64,000 nucleotides of DNA from the NCBI RefSeq assembly GCF_018130465.1, contig NZ_JAFCKJ010000008.1:186001-250000 (forward strand), written 5' to 3'. Source of the stretch: Bradyrhizobium canariense (GTDB lineage Bacteria > Pseudomonadota > Alphaproteobacteria > Rhizobiales > Xanthobacteraceae). A program made the position numbers and the translations under genes. The notes below the pieces were generated by a model. The model did no database searches and was not told where the DNA came from. It saw only the letters and a program-made list of their open reading frames with translations. Shown piece by piece: positions 1-10,437 of this stretch. Each line of letters opens with the position of its first letter. Position 1 is the stretch's first letter.

Positions 1-87
1 AGCACGAACGGCAATCCGACGCTCAAGACAACAATCGCGGTGATGAAGGCACTTGGGATCGAGCTCACGGCCAAGCCGCATACCTAG
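1..87 (+). CDS. HigA-type addiction-module antidote, C-terminal fragment
   Basis: The frame is open from the first base of the window and ends at TAG (85-87), leaving 28 residues. The segment NGNPTLKTTIAVMKALGIEL followed by a short tail matches the C-terminal end of probable addiction-module antidote proteins (HigA/HTH-Xre type), where a G-N-P-x-L-x-T turn precedes the last helix K-A-L-G. In that family the antitoxin binds its own operator and neutralises a RelE/ParE-like toxin. The HTH core and any toxin gene lie upstream of the window, so partner and activity cannot be judged. It is convergent with the next gene, with a gap of only seven bases. Confidence 0.6.
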   Translation, partial: STNGNPTLKTTIAVMKALGIELTAKPHT

Positions 88-94
88 CCGGCCC

Positions 95-1411
95 TCACTC
101 CACCCAATACCAGCGCACCAGCCGCGGCGCGGCCCAATCGGTTAGAACGGATTCGATCAGCCATCGGCCGGGGCCACTGGCCTCGAAGGCGATGCGCTGG
201 GTCTGGCCGGGCTCGATCGCGAGCGTGTCGAGCCAATAGGGCTTCCAGCCGTCGTCGAGCTTGTCCAGCAGGCGGAAATGGTGGCCGTGGAGATGGAAGA
301 CGGTGGTGACGGCTGCGGGGTTCTTGAGGGCCAGCACGGCGGTGCGGCCGGCCTTGGCGCGGAAGGCGGGGGCGGAGGACGTCGAGAAATTTGCCGGCCG
401 TATCCACCCGGCGTCGGGTGCCCCGAGCGCGACATCGAATCGCAGGGCGCTTCTCAGATCGAGCCGGTCGGGCAGCTCATTCGGAGGGAGCGGCTGTGGC
501 GGCAACAGCGGCGCGCGCCGCTCCAGCTTGCCTGAGACCGTCAGGCGGCCGACCTGGTGCGCCTCCTTGCCGTCGTGCAGCAGGAATGGGGCCGATGTGG
601 CCGTATCCACAAAGGCGTCGGCGCGTGCGCCGGGGGCCAGCACCAGGGCACCGTTGCGGGCTGGGAACGGCTCAGCCGGCTGTCCGTCCAGGGCCACCAT
701 CTGGATCTCGTGGCTTTCCAATTTGATCGCCAGAACAGAACGTTGGGAGCCGTTGATAAAGCGCAGCCGCAGCCGCTCATTGGCCGAAGCTGAGAGTTCG
801 AATGAAGTCCTGCCGTTGATCGTATAGAGCGCGGATGTGTCCTTCGGGTTCCGGCCCGGGGGAAGCGCGGTCCCATCCGGCCGCAACCGCCATTCCTCGA
901 TCAAGAGGACCACGTCACGATCGACGGCGACCGGGTTGGTCTCGGCGGCGATGATCGGAAGCGGGCGCGCGGGTTGCTTCAGGCCGTCCTCGAAGAGCCG
1001 GAAGTCGGCCAGCAGGGTTCCGGCGTTTGGCACTGAAATAATTGATGTTTCCGTCGCGGCCGGTGCCGTCGGGGCGCGTCCCCGAAGCGGGTCGGCCGCG
1101 GCCGGGCCATTGAGGCCGTACCAGACTGGTGCAAGCGGGACAGGCAGGTCGTTGCGGAAGACGACCTCGCAGCGGTCGCCCCGTTTGAGACGGACATCCC
1201 CTAGGTGGCTGACGGCGGCCAGCTCCCAGACGGGTGTAGGCGGCTGATCCGGCCGCAGAGCCAGCGTCGCCGGCCTTGCCTGAAGCGCAAGCTGGGCGGT
1301 CACGAGCGGGACCGCGCCGCCCGCAATCAGCCCGGCCGCAGAGGCTCCAACGCCGAGTCCAATCCCGGCCAAAACCTCGCGCCTCGTCGGGTCGAAGATC
1401 CGCGTTTTCAT
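95..1411 (-). CDS. Multicopper oxidase-like protein, Tat-exported, copper sites largely lost
   Basis: A protein of 438 aa with a twin-arginine signal (TRREVLAG near residue 10, then a hydrophobic stretch to about 38), so it is probably exported folded to the periplasm. Cupredoxin-like segments run through the chain, and HLHGHHF at residues 373-379 is the canonical third copper motif of multicopper oxidases. The other three motifs are degraded. The first (normally HWHG) reads VWYG at 96-99, the second (normally WYHSH) reads LLADF around 133-137, and the C-terminal HCHxxxH motif is replaced by WLIESVLTD around 417-425. A normal type 1 plus trinuclear copper centre therefore cannot form, and laccase activity is unlikely. 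It may be a structural or metal-carrying relative; the function is unknown. No other oxidase gene is adjacent. Confidence 0.8.
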   Translation of the reverse strand: MKTRIFDPTRREVLAGIGLGVGASAAGLIAGGAVPLVTAQLALQARPATLALRPDQPPTPVWELAAVSHLGDVRLKRGDRCEVVFRNDLPVPLAPVWYGLNGPAAADPLRGRAPTAPAATETSIISVPNAGTLLADFRLFEDGLKQPARPLPIIAAETNPVAVDRDVVLLIEEWRLRPDGTALPPGRNPKDTSALYTINGRTSFELSASANERLRLRFINGSQRSVLAIKLESHEIQMVALDGQPAEPFPARNGALVLAPGARADAFVDTATSAPFLLHDGKEAHQVGRLTVSGKLERRAPLLPPQPLPPNELPDRLDLRSALRFDVALGAPDAGWIRPANFSTSSAPAFRAKAGRTAVLALKNPAAVTTVFHLHGHHFRLLDKLDDGWKPYWLDTLAIEPGQTQRIAFEASGPGRWLIESVLTDWAAPRLVRWYWVE

Positions 1412-1490
1412 GGGCCGATCCGGACCACGCCGTGCTGGATAAGTCCAGCGGTCGTGCCTAGTTGAAGGCTGCCTCTATCAGGCCATTTTT

Positions 1491-1521
1491 TTGCTGCGAA
1501 CAGGCGGGCACATGCTATAAG
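1491..1521 (+). promoter_or_regulatory. Candidate promoter of tRNA-Leu
   Basis: TTGCTG at 1491-1496 and CTATAA at 1515-1520 are 18 bases apart, a housekeeping sigma-70-like arrangement, about 45 bases upstream of the mature tRNA. Position and motif support it; no transcription start is known. Confidence 0.45.
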
Positions 1522-1564
1522 CCCGCCGCCCGCGGCATCGCGGCCGGTCTTGATGCAAATTTAC

Positions 1565-1649
1565 GCGGGCGTGGCGGAACTGGTAGACGCGCTGGATTTA
1601 GGTTCCAGTGACGAAAGTTGTGGGGGTTCGAGTCCCTCCGCCCGCACCA
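1565..1649 (+). tRNA. tRNA-Leu (anticodon UAG)
   Basis: The 85-base sequence folds as a class II tRNA. The acceptor stem GCGGGCG pairs with CGCCCGC (1639-1645) and is followed by A and an encoded CCA. The anticodon stem CTGGA/TCCAG encloses the loop TTTAGGT, giving anticodon TAG for leucine CUA/CUN codons. The T arm contains GGTTCGAGTCC, and there is a long variable arm as expected for Leu. It lies 173 bases upstream of tig. Confidence 0.96.
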
Positions 1650-1822
1650 AGCGCTTTCAGCGTTTGCACGGATTACGCGATCTGCTCCCGCGCGGATGTT
1701 TGTCCGCCGGAAGCCGGTCCGATGAACCACCGGCGTTGAGGCGTTCGCCTCGCGCCGGATCGATTAATGACAGCGTCCCGACGCATGCGCGCCGGGACCG
1801 AACGAGAAGAAGATTGGACACC

Positions 1823-3184
1823 ATGCAGGTCACAGAAACCCTCTCGGAAGGTTTGAAGCGCGAGTTCAAGATCAGCGTTCCCGCGTCTGATCTCGACGCC
1901 AAGGCCGGTGCCAAGCTCGTCGACCTCAAGGACAAGGTCAAAATCAACGGCTTCCGTCCCGGCAAGGTGCCGGTCACGCACCTCAAGAAGGTCTATGGCC
2001 GCTCGGTGATGGCCGAGACCATCGACCAGACCATCCGCGACACCAACACGCAGCTGTTCTCCGAGCGCGGCTTCCGCCTTGCGACCGAACCGAAGATCAC
2101 CATGCCGACCGAGCAGGCCGAGGTCGAGGAGCTGCTCAACGGCAAAACCGATCTGACCTACACGGTTGCGATCGAGGTGGTGCCGTCGATCGCGCTCGCC
2201 GACTTCAAGACCTTCGAGGTCGAGAAGCCCGTCGCCGAAGTCGCCGACGCCGACGTCGACGAGGCGATCAAGCGCATCGCCGATTCGAACCGCGGCTATG
2301 CCGCGAAGGGCGAGGGCGCCAAGGCCGAGTCGGGTGATCGCGTCACCGTCGCCTTCAAGGGCACCATCAACGGCGAGGCCTTCGAAGGCGGCGCCGGCGA
2401 GGGCATCCAGGTCGTGATCGGATCCAACACCTTCATCCCCGGCTTCGAAGAGCAGCTCACCGGCATCGCCACCAACGAGACCCGCACGCTGAAGGTGGCG
2501 TTCCCCAAGAACTACATGAACGACAAGCTCGCCGGCCAGCCGGCCGAGTTCGAGACCACCGCGACGCTGATCGAGGCGCCGCAGGATCTCGCGATCGACG
2601 ACGAGTTCGCCAAGACGCTCGGCCTCGAATCGCTGGACAAGCTGAAGGAAGCGGCGCGCGAGCGGCTGGTCGCCGAGTTCGCGACCGCGACGCGCCAGCG
2701 CGTCAAGCGTGCGCTGCTCGACCGCCTCGACGAGGCCCATCGCTTCGAGGCTCCGCCCTCGCTGGTCGACGAGGAGTTCAATCTGATGTGGAACTCGGTG
2801 AAGGCCGAGATGGACTCCGCCGGCAAGACCTTCGCCGACGAGGACACCACTGAAGACGCCGCCAAGGAAGAGTACCGCAAGATCGCCGACCGCCGCGTGC
2901 GGCTTGGCCTCGTGCTCTCCGAGATCGGCGAGAAGAACAAGATCTCGGTGACCGACGATGAGGTCGGTCGCGCGGTGATCGAGCGGGCGCGCTCGATGCC
3001 CGGCCGCGAGAAGGAGGTCTGGGACTATTACCGCAGCAACGCCCAAGCGTTGGCCCAGCTTCGTGCACCGATCTATGAGGACAAGGTCGTCGACTACATC
3101 CTCGAGCTCGCCAACGTGACCGAGAAGAAGGTCTCGCGCGACGACCTCTACAAGGACGACGAGGCGGAAAAGACCGCTGCCTGA
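1823..3184 (+). CDS. tig: Trigger factor, ribosome-associated chaperone
   Basis: A 453-aa protein. The ATG at 1823 ([15 protein letters not shown]) matches the usual N-terminus of alphaproteobacterial trigger factors; the frame is open further upstream but runs through the tRNA-Leu gene, so that extension is not coding. The N-terminal ribosome-binding domain contains the GFRPGKVP signature around residue 45, which docks at the peptide exit tunnel (L23). A central FKBP-like peptidyl-prolyl isomerase domain (about residues 155-240) and a helical C-terminal chaperone domain with an acidic, lysine-rich end follow. Length is normal for the family. It heads the tig-clpP-clpX-lon quality-control block; 306 bases separate it from clpP, so clpP probably has its own promoter. 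Confidence 0.97.
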   Translation: MQVTETLSEGLKREFKISVPASDLDAKAGAKLVDLKDKVKINGFRPGKVPVTHLKKVYGRSVMAETIDQTIRDTNTQLFSERGFRLATEPKITMPTEQAEVEELLNGKTDLTYTVAIEVVPSIALADFKTFEVEKPVAEVADADVDEAIKRIADSNRGYAAKGEGAKAESGDRVTVAFKGTINGEAFEGGAGEGIQVVIGSNTFIPGFEEQLTGIATNETRTLKVAFPKNYMNDKLAGQPAEFETTATLIEAPQDLAIDDEFAKTLGLESLDKLKEAARERLVAEFATATRQRVKRALLDRLDEAHRFEAPPSLVDEEFNLMWNSVKAEMDSAGKTFADEDTTEDAAKEEYRKIADRRVRLGLVLSEIGEKNKISVTDDEVGRAVIERARSMPGREKEVWDYYRSNAQALAQLRAPIYEDKVVDYILELANVTEKKVSRDDLYKDDEAEKTAA

Positions 3185-3323
3185 GGGCTCCAGGAGCGCC
3201 TTTAGGCGAGCCTTCCATTAAGGATGATCAGCGAAGAGGTCGAGCTAGCCAGGTGGCCGGCTGGGCCTCTTTGCACGAATCAGCTTCAACTGCCTCACGG
3301 ATTAAGCCTTAATTCGCTCCGCA

Positions 3324-3350
3324 CTTGTCAGGCGCGAATTGGGCTATATC
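3324..3350 (+). promoter_or_regulatory. Candidate clpP promoter, RpoH-like
   Basis: CTTGTC at 3324-3329 is followed after 14 bases by CTATAT at 3344-3349. The CTTG core and 13-14-base spacing suit a heat-shock (sigma-32) promoter better than a 17-base sigma-70 spacing, and clpP is a classical heat-shock gene. It lies about 140 bases upstream of the clpP start, leaving a long leader. Confidence 0.4.
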
Positions 3351-3367
3351 TGTCGCTACGCCTTCTG

Positions 3368-3393
3368 CTTCTACCAAGTTCTTCTACCAAGTT
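3368..3393 (+). repeat. Perfect 13-base tandem duplication in clpP leader
   Basis: The unit CTTCTACCAAGTT occurs twice in immediate succession (3368-3380 and 3381-3393), between the candidate promoter and the clpP start. It looks like a slipped-strand duplication; any regulatory role is unknown. Confidence 0.8.
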
Positions 3394-3490
3394 CCTGCAT
3401 CACGGGACGACCATCGGCCCTCCGGCAGATCCAGCCCCGACTGGCAGCCGGGACTGGCGATGTCCGCCTCTTAAAAACCCTAGGTGACTC

Positions 3491-4126
3491 ATGCGCGATC
3501 CGGTTGAAACCTACATGAACCTCGTGCCCATGGTGGTCGAGCAGACCAACCGTGGCGAGCGCGCCTACGACATTTTCTCGCGCCTTCTGAAAGAGCGCAT
3601 CATCTTCCTGACCGGGCCGGTCGAGGACGGCATGTCGACGCTGATCGTCGCGCAGCTGTTGTTCCTTGAGGCGGAAAATCCGAAGAAGGAAATCTCGATG
3701 TACATCAACTCGCCGGGCGGCGTGGTGACGTCGGGCCTCGCGATCTACGACACCATGCAGTTCATTCGTCCGCCGGTCTCGACGCTGTGCACGGGTCAGG
3801 CCGCCTCGATGGGCTCGCTGCTGCTCTGCGCCGGCGAGAAGGACATGCGCTTCTCGCTGCCGAACGCGCGCATCATGGTGCATCAGCCCTCCGGCGGCTT
3901 CCAGGGCCAGGCCACCGACATCATGCTGCACGCCCAGGAAATCCTGAACTTGAAGAAGCGGCTCAACGAGATCTACGTGAAGCACACCGGCCAGACCTAC
4001 AAGGCGATCGAGGACGCGCTGGAACGCGACAAGTTCCTGACCGCGAGCGACGCCAAGGAGTTCGGCCTGGTCGACAAGGTCATCGACAAGCGCGCCGAGG
4101 AAACCGCGTCGGCGAAGACCCCGTAG
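3491..4126 (+). CDS. clpP: ATP-dependent Clp protease proteolytic subunit
   Basis: A 211-aa serine peptidase of family S14 that forms the 14-mer degradation chamber capped by ClpX or ClpA in the cytoplasm. The catalytic triad is visible: Ser106 in [11 protein letters not shown], His131 in MVHQPSGG and Asp180 in ERDKFLTA. The handle region and the INSPGG oxyanion segment (residues 72-77) are intact, and the length is typical. The next downstream gene, clpX, encodes its unfoldase partner but is separated by 442 bases, so the two are probably transcribed from separate promoters as well as by read-through. Confidence 0.98.
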   Translation: MRDPVETYMNLVPMVVEQTNRGERAYDIFSRLLKERIIFLTGPVEDGMSTLIVAQLLFLEAENPKKEISMYINSPGGVVTSGLAIYDTMQFIRPPVSTLCTGQAASMGSLLLCAGEKDMRFSLPNARIMVHQPSGGFQGQATDIMLHAQEILNLKKRLNEIYVKHTGQTYKAIEDALERDKFLTASDAKEFGLVDKVIDKRAEETASAKTP

Positions 4127-4568
4127 CACTACTGTGCCGGCGATCCCGCTGGGATCGCTGGTACCATCAGGGTGGCGTTCACGTTAAGGACACGTGCGCG
4201 CGTCGCAAAACCCAGTTTTGCGCCCTGCGGCAGGCAGAAAGTTCCGCTTTCGTGCTTGTTTTTCGTGGCAATCCAGCAACGCCGGGGTGATTTCGATCAC
4301 TTCGCCCGTGCCAAGACCGGAAATCACGGTATTGTCACGGGTAGCCGGCGATCCCCGATTAGCGAATTCTTGATAGTCGGGTGACAGCATGGTTCGCTAC
4401 GACTGATCGGCTATGATCGCGGAGAATCGAGTGACCGTGATTCGCACGGGATGTAACGCGTAGGGTCTTTTTTGGTACGGAATTTGCTCTATTTGAAGGA
4501 CTGTACCGGCTGTCGTGCCGGAATAGGGCGATCGAGCGGACGGGATCGAACCGCGGACGGAGACATGA
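4127..4568 (+). other. clpP-clpX intergenic region
   Basis: This 442-base stretch has no gene that can be supported; the short frames in it have unstable, low-complexity translations. It contains a hairpin just after clpP (4140-4158) and a smaller dyad around 4204-4220 (GCAAAAC/GTTTTGC). A clpX promoter is expected within it but no single match is convincing. Confidence 0.6.
4140..4158 (+). terminator. Hairpin downstream of clpP
   Basis: A perfect 8-base stem, GCGATCCC and GGGATCGC, with loop GCT begins 13 bases after the clpP stop. There is no following T run, so it is a weak or Rho-assisted terminator, or an mRNA 3' stabilising hairpin. Confidence 0.4.
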
Positions 4569-5840
4569 ATGAGTAAGGTCGGCACGAGCGACTCCAAGAA
4601 CACGCTGTATTGCTCGTTCTGCGGCAAGAGCCAGCACGAAGTTCGCAAACTGATCGCGGGTCCCACGGTCTTCATTTGCGACGAGTGCGTCGAGCTCTGC
4701 ATGGACATCATTCGCGAGGAGAACAAATCCTCGCTGGTGAAGTCGCGCGACGGGATTCCGACGCCGAAGGAAATCTGCAAGGTGCTGGACGATTACGTGA
4801 TCGGCCAGAACCATGCGAAGAAGGTCCTGTCGGTCGCGGTGCACAATCACTACAAGCGCCTCAACCACCAGACCAAGCACAACGACGTCGAGCTTGCGAA
4901 GTCGAACATCCTGCTGATCGGTCCGACCGGCTCGGGCAAGACGCTGCTCGCGCAGACGCTCGCCCGCATCCTGGACGTGCCGTTCACGATGGCGGATGCG
5001 ACGACGCTGACCGAAGCCGGCTATGTCGGCGAGGACGTCGAGAACATCATCCTGAAGCTGCTCCAGGCCGCCGACTACAACGTCGAGCGTGCCCAGCGCG
5101 GAATCGTTTATATCGACGAAATCGACAAGATCAGCCGCAAGTCCGACAATCCCTCGATCACGCGCGACGTGTCGGGTGAGGGCGTGCAGCAGGCGCTGCT
5201 GAAGATCATGGAAGGCACGGTGGCTTCGGTCCCGCCGCAGGGCGGCCGCAAGCATCCGCAGCAAGAATTCCTGCAGGTGGACACCACCAACATCCTGTTC
5301 ATCTGCGGTGGTGCGTTCTCGGGCCTCGAGAAGATCATTTCGGCACGCGGACGTTCGACCTCGATTGGTTTCGCCGCTCAGGTGCTGGCGCCGGAAGACC
5401 GCCGCACCGGCGAAATCTTCCGTCACGTCGAGCCGGAGGATCTCCTGAAGTACGGCCTGATCCCGGAATTCGTCGGCCGTCTGCCCGTCGTGGCGACGCT
5501 GGAGGATTTGGACGAGGCTTCGCTCAAGAAGATCCTGGTCGAGCCGAAGAACGCGCTGGTGAAGCAGTACCAGCGGCTGTTCGAGATGGAGAACATCGAG
5601 CTGACCTTCGCCGACGAGGCACTTGGCGCGGTTGCCCGTAGGGCGATCGAGCGCAAGACCGGTGCGCGCGGACTGCGCTCGATCCTTGAGGCGATCCTCC
5701 TCGAGACCATGTTCGACCTGCCGGGCCTCGAAGGTGTGGAAGAAGTCGTGATTTCCCGCGAAGTCGTGGAAGGCACGGCGCGTCCGCTCTACATCTACGC
5801 CGATCGGTCCGATCGCGCCGTCGAGAACGCCAGCGCCTGA
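4569..5840 (+). CDS. clpX: ATP-dependent Clp protease ATP-binding subunit ClpX
   Basis: A 423-aa AAA+ unfoldase that recognises substrates (for example ssrA-tagged proteins), unfolds them and feeds them to ClpP. The N-terminal zinc finger has Cys15, Cys18, Cys37 and Cys40. Walker A is GPTGSGKT at 118-125 and Walker B ends in Asp183-Glu184 of IVYIDEIDK. The ClpP-docking loop region contains the IGF motif (SIGFAA), and the C-terminal small AAA domain includes [10 protein letters not shown]. The start ATG at 4569 follows GGAG with good spacing. Length and domains are normal for the family. Confidence 0.98.
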   Translation: MSKVGTSDSKNTLYCSFCGKSQHEVRKLIAGPTVFICDECVELCMDIIREENKSSLVKSRDGIPTPKEICKVLDDYVIGQNHAKKVLSVAVHNHYKRLNHQTKHNDVELAKSNILLIGPTGSGKTLLAQTLARILDVPFTMADATTLTEAGYVGEDVENIILKLLQAADYNVERAQRGIVYIDEIDKISRKSDNPSITRDVSGEGVQQALLKIMEGTVASVPPQGGRKHPQQEFLQVDTTNILFICGGAFSGLEKIISARGRSTSIGFAAQVLAPEDRRTGEIFRHVEPEDLLKYGLIPEFVGRLPVVATLEDLDEASLKKILVEPKNALVKQYQRLFEMENIELTFADEALGAVARRAIERKTGARGLRSILEAILLETMFDLPGLEGVEEVVISREVVEGTARPLYIYADRSDRAVENASA

Positions 5841-5880
5841 TTTGCGGCGCTGGAACGCTCCAATCGTCTCCTCAAGTGAG

Positions 5881-5905
5881 GGCTGCGGAAAATATCTCCG
5901 CAGCC
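5881..5905 (+). terminator. Probable clpX terminator hairpin
   Basis: GGCTGCGGA (5881-5889) and TCCGCAGCC (5897-5905) form a perfect 9-base stem with a 7-base loop, 40 bases after the clpX stop. No T run follows, so efficiency is uncertain. Confidence 0.45.
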
Positions 5906-5962
5906 GGTGTTGCGTCGCTTATTTGCGTGCGTAAGCGCCTGATGGCGCGCGTCTTTCAATGA

Positions 5963-5994
5963 CTTGACACCCCCCGGGTCGATAGCCACCTAAT
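5963..5994 (+). promoter_or_regulatory. Candidate lon promoter
   Basis: CTTGACA at 5963-5969 is a strong -35-like element, with CACCTAAT at 5987-5994 about 17-18 bases on as a weaker -10. The CTTGA core would suit sigma-70 or a heat-shock factor; lon is heat-inducible in many bacteria. No start site is known. Confidence 0.35.
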
Positions 5995-6163
5995 GTCGGC
6001 GGCGAGCGAGAATTCTCTTCAAGATTCGCCTCAGTTCCGATCTGGCAAGCCGGTCCAACTTGAAAAGGACCGACCGGTTCTGCGGATCACCTCGGCACCT
6101 TGTGGCGGTTGCGCATGAGCATGGCGGGCTGCGTGCAAGGGGGCAAAGCAAAAGGAAAAGGCC

Positions 6164-8587
<2,424 letters not shown>

Positions 8588-8610
8588 GATCGCAGCTCGA
8601 AAAAGATGAT

Positions 8611-8640
8611 AAAACGGCGCCTTCGGGCGCCGTTTTTGTT
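8611..8640 (+). terminator. Rho-independent terminator of lon
   Basis: ACGGCGCC and GGCGCCGT pair across a TTCG tetraloop (8614-8633), preceded by an A run and followed by TTTTGTT. This is a classical intrinsic terminator and, with its A tract, could also work weakly in reverse. Confidence 0.9.
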
Positions 8641-8651
8641 TGGGGCAGCGG

Positions 8652-9065
8652 ATGACGACAATGCACATCGACGGGCAATGCCATTGCGGCCAGATCACCT
8701 TTGAAGCCGAGGTCGACCCGGAGACGGTCTCGGTCTGCCACTGCACCGATTGCCAGACGCTGACCGGCTCGCCGTTCCGGGTGACGGCCGTCTGTTCCGG
8801 CACCCATGTCCGTCTGACCGGCGGCACACCAAAAATCTACGGCAAGCGCGGCGACAACGGCCGGATGCGCTTCCAGCACTTCTGTGCCGACTGCGGTTCC
8901 CCGCTGTTCACGAGCGGCGAGGGCGACCAGGCCGACGATTGGGGCATCCGCTGGGGCAGCATCCGCCAGCGCGACAAATTGCGCCCGGTCAGGCAGATCT
9001 GGTGTCAGTCGGCAGCGGTGTGGATCGACGCGGTGCCACTGTTGCCGGGGCGGCCGGGAGATTAG
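8652..9065 (+). CDS. GFA (glutathione-dependent formaldehyde-activating) family protein
   Basis: About 137 aa from ATG 8652; a TTG-initiated form would start inside the lon terminator, so it was not chosen. The GFA fold is marked by zinc-binding cysteines: CHCG near residue 14, CHCTDCQ near 33 and FCADCGSPLF near 82. The founding member (Gfa) was reported to bind glutathione and formaldehyde, but most relatives, including short ones like this, have no proven reaction. No formaldehyde oxidation gene is next to it. The gene follows the lon terminator closely, so its promoter must overlap that region or it relies on read-through. Confidence 0.8.
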   Translation: MTTMHIDGQCHCGQITFEAEVDPETVSVCHCTDCQTLTGSPFRVTAVCSGTHVRLTGGTPKIYGKRGDNGRMRFQHFCADCGSPLFTSGEGDQADDWGIRWGSIRQRDKLRPVRQIWCQSAAVWIDAVPLLPGRPGD

Positions 9066-9156
9066 GCTGGCTTGCCAAGCCGAAGCTCGCGGGGAACAGC
9101 CCGCCTTCGCCAAGTGGCTTCGGCGTGGCAGCCTGCTTCGCTACGCGAGCGCAGGC

Positions 9157-9233
9157 TGGTGGGCGGTCACGGATTCGAACCGCGGACCCTCTCGGTGTAA
9201 ACGAGATGCTCTAACCAGCTGAGCTAACCGCCC
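9157..9233 (-). tRNA. tRNA-Val (anticodon UAC)
   Basis: The complement gives a 77-base cloverleaf. The acceptor GGGCGGT pairs with ACCGCCC, followed by A and an encoded CCA. The D arm is AGCTCAGCTGGTTAGAGC, the anticodon stem TCTCG/CGAGA encloses loop TTTACAC (anticodon TAC), and the T arm contains GGTTCGAATCC. It is transcribed opposite to its neighbours. Confidence 0.95.
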
Positions 9234-9365
9234 CACGGCGCCTCTTTAGCCCTCCAGCGGGGGCCGGAGCAAGGGGGCCGGTGGCATGGTAAGTCAGGCT
9301 CATTGTGACCGCTTGAGCGGCTCTCGACGTGATATCACCGCCCGTCAAAGCGATCGAGGACCCCG

Positions 9366-10226
9366 ATGCAAGAACCCAGCGGACACGCAGAGAACGCCGA
9401 CCAGATCGCCTATTGGAACGGACCCAGCGGGCAACGCTGGGCCGATCGCCATGCGGCGCAGGAGAGCCTGCTGGGACCCATCGCCGAGGTGCTGATCGAC
9501 CGCGCCAGGCCGAGGCCGGGCGAGCGCGTCCTGGACGTCGGCTGCGGCTCCGGCGCGACGACGTTCGCGTTCGCGAAAGCGGTGGCCCCGAATGGCTTTG
9601 CGCTCGGCCTCGACGTCTCCGATCCGATGCTGTCGCAGGCGCGTGCGTTTGCGCCAAAGGGGCTGCCGCTCGATTTCGTGCTGGCGGATGCGACGGTGCA
9701 TCCGTTCGAGCCGGCGAGTTTTGACCTGCTGGCCTCGCGGTTCGGTGTGATGTTCTTCGCTGACCCGATCGCGTCTTTCACCAACCTCCGCCGCGCGCTG
9801 AAGCCGACCGGGCGGCTGGCGTTTGCCTGCTGGCGCGAGCCGAAGGAAAATCCCTGGATGATGGCGCCGTTGATGGCGGTCTACAAACACGTCCCCAAGA
9901 TGCCGCCGGTCGGGCCGGAAGAGCCGGGCCCGTTTGCCTTTGCATCAGAGGAGCGCGTGACGCGCATCCTGAAGGGGGCCGGCTTCGTCGACGTCGCGAT
10001 GGAGCCGCACAATCTCGCGATGGATGTTGCGATCGGTGGCGGGCTCGATGCCGCGGTCGAGGGCTCGCTCCAGATCGGCCCGGCCAGCCGTGCGCTGCAG
10101 GGCCATCCGCCGGAGACGTATGCTGCCGCAAAAGCCTCGATCCGCGAGATGCTCGCGCCGTTCCTGAAGGGGCAGTCGGTCGCGCTGCAGGGCGCGATCT
10201 GGATCGTGACCGCGAAGGCGGCGTAG
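9366..10226 (+). CDS. Class I SAM-dependent methyltransferase (UbiE/Methyltransf_11-like)
   Basis: A 286-aa soluble protein with a Rossmann methyltransferase core. Motif I is VLDVGCGSGATT around residue 56, the acidic ribose-binding Asp lies in GLDVSDPM, and the post-I/II region has LADATVHPFEPASFDLLASR. The N-terminal YWNGPSGQRWADRH stretch is typical of a rhizobial subgroup annotated as putative ubiquinone/menaquinone-type or generic methyltransferases. The substrate cannot be read from sequence. It stands alone, with no adjacent biosynthetic gene, and a palindromic repeat follows 36 bases after the stop. Confidence 0.85.
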   Translation: MQEPSGHAENADQIAYWNGPSGQRWADRHAAQESLLGPIAEVLIDRARPRPGERVLDVGCGSGATTFAFAKAVAPNGFALGLDVSDPMLSQARAFAPKGLPLDFVLADATVHPFEPASFDLLASRFGVMFFADPIASFTNLRRALKPTGRLAFACWREPKENPWMMAPLMAVYKHVPKMPPVGPEEPGPFAFASEERVTRILKGAGFVDVAMEPHNLAMDVAIGGGLDAAVEGSLQIGPASRALQGHPPETYAAAKASIREMLAPFLKGQSVALQGAIWIVTAKAA

Positions 10227-10262
10227 GCGTCGCTGTTCAAGCATCGCCGTTAATACTCGGTG

Positions 10263-10403
10263 TCGTCCCGGCGAAGGCCGGGACCCATAACCACAGGGAG
10301 CAGTTGTGGCGCGAAGCTGACAACTCCGAGTCTCAGCCAAACTTCTCCCTGTGGTTATGGGTCCCGGATCTGCGCGCGCTTGAGGCGCGCTTGTCCGGGA
10401 CGA
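10263..10403. repeat. Palindromic repeat element (21-base perfect inverted repeat with outer arms)
   Basis: Bases 10280-10300 (GGGACCCATAACCACAGGGAG) recur as their exact complement at 10345-10365, and outer arms TCGTCCCGG (10263-10271) and CCGGGACGA (10395-10403) also pair. Elements containing CCCATAACCACAGGGAG-like arms are abundant intergenic repeats in Bradyrhizobium (recalled knowledge). It lies between convergent genes and may act as a bidirectional transcript end. Confidence 0.85.
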
Positions 10404-10437
10404 CATCGGAGATTGGGGCGACGGCGCAAATGCGCCC

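Larger units (their letters stand above)
3185..3490 (+). other. tig-clpP intergenic region
   Basis: No convincing gene is present. An open frame at 3224-3487 has no family resemblance and no good ribosome-binding site. The stretch holds a candidate promoter (3324-3350) and a perfect 13-base tandem duplication (3368-3393), which would both fall in or ahead of the clpP leader. Confidence 0.6.
5841..6163 (+). other. clpX-lon intergenic region
   Basis: No gene is supported in these 323 bases. They hold a terminator-like hairpin after clpX (5881-5905) and a candidate lon promoter (5963-5994), leaving a leader of roughly 160 bases before lon. Confidence 0.6.

Noticed and set aside
3224-3487. An 87-aa open frame between tig and clpP
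   Set aside because: It contains the 13-base tandem duplication, has no ribosome-binding site of note and no recognisable composition.
4172-4384. Small open frames on both strands between clpP and clpX
   Set aside because: They have low-complexity or random-looking translations and no conserved feature; the region is better explained as leader and promoter DNA.
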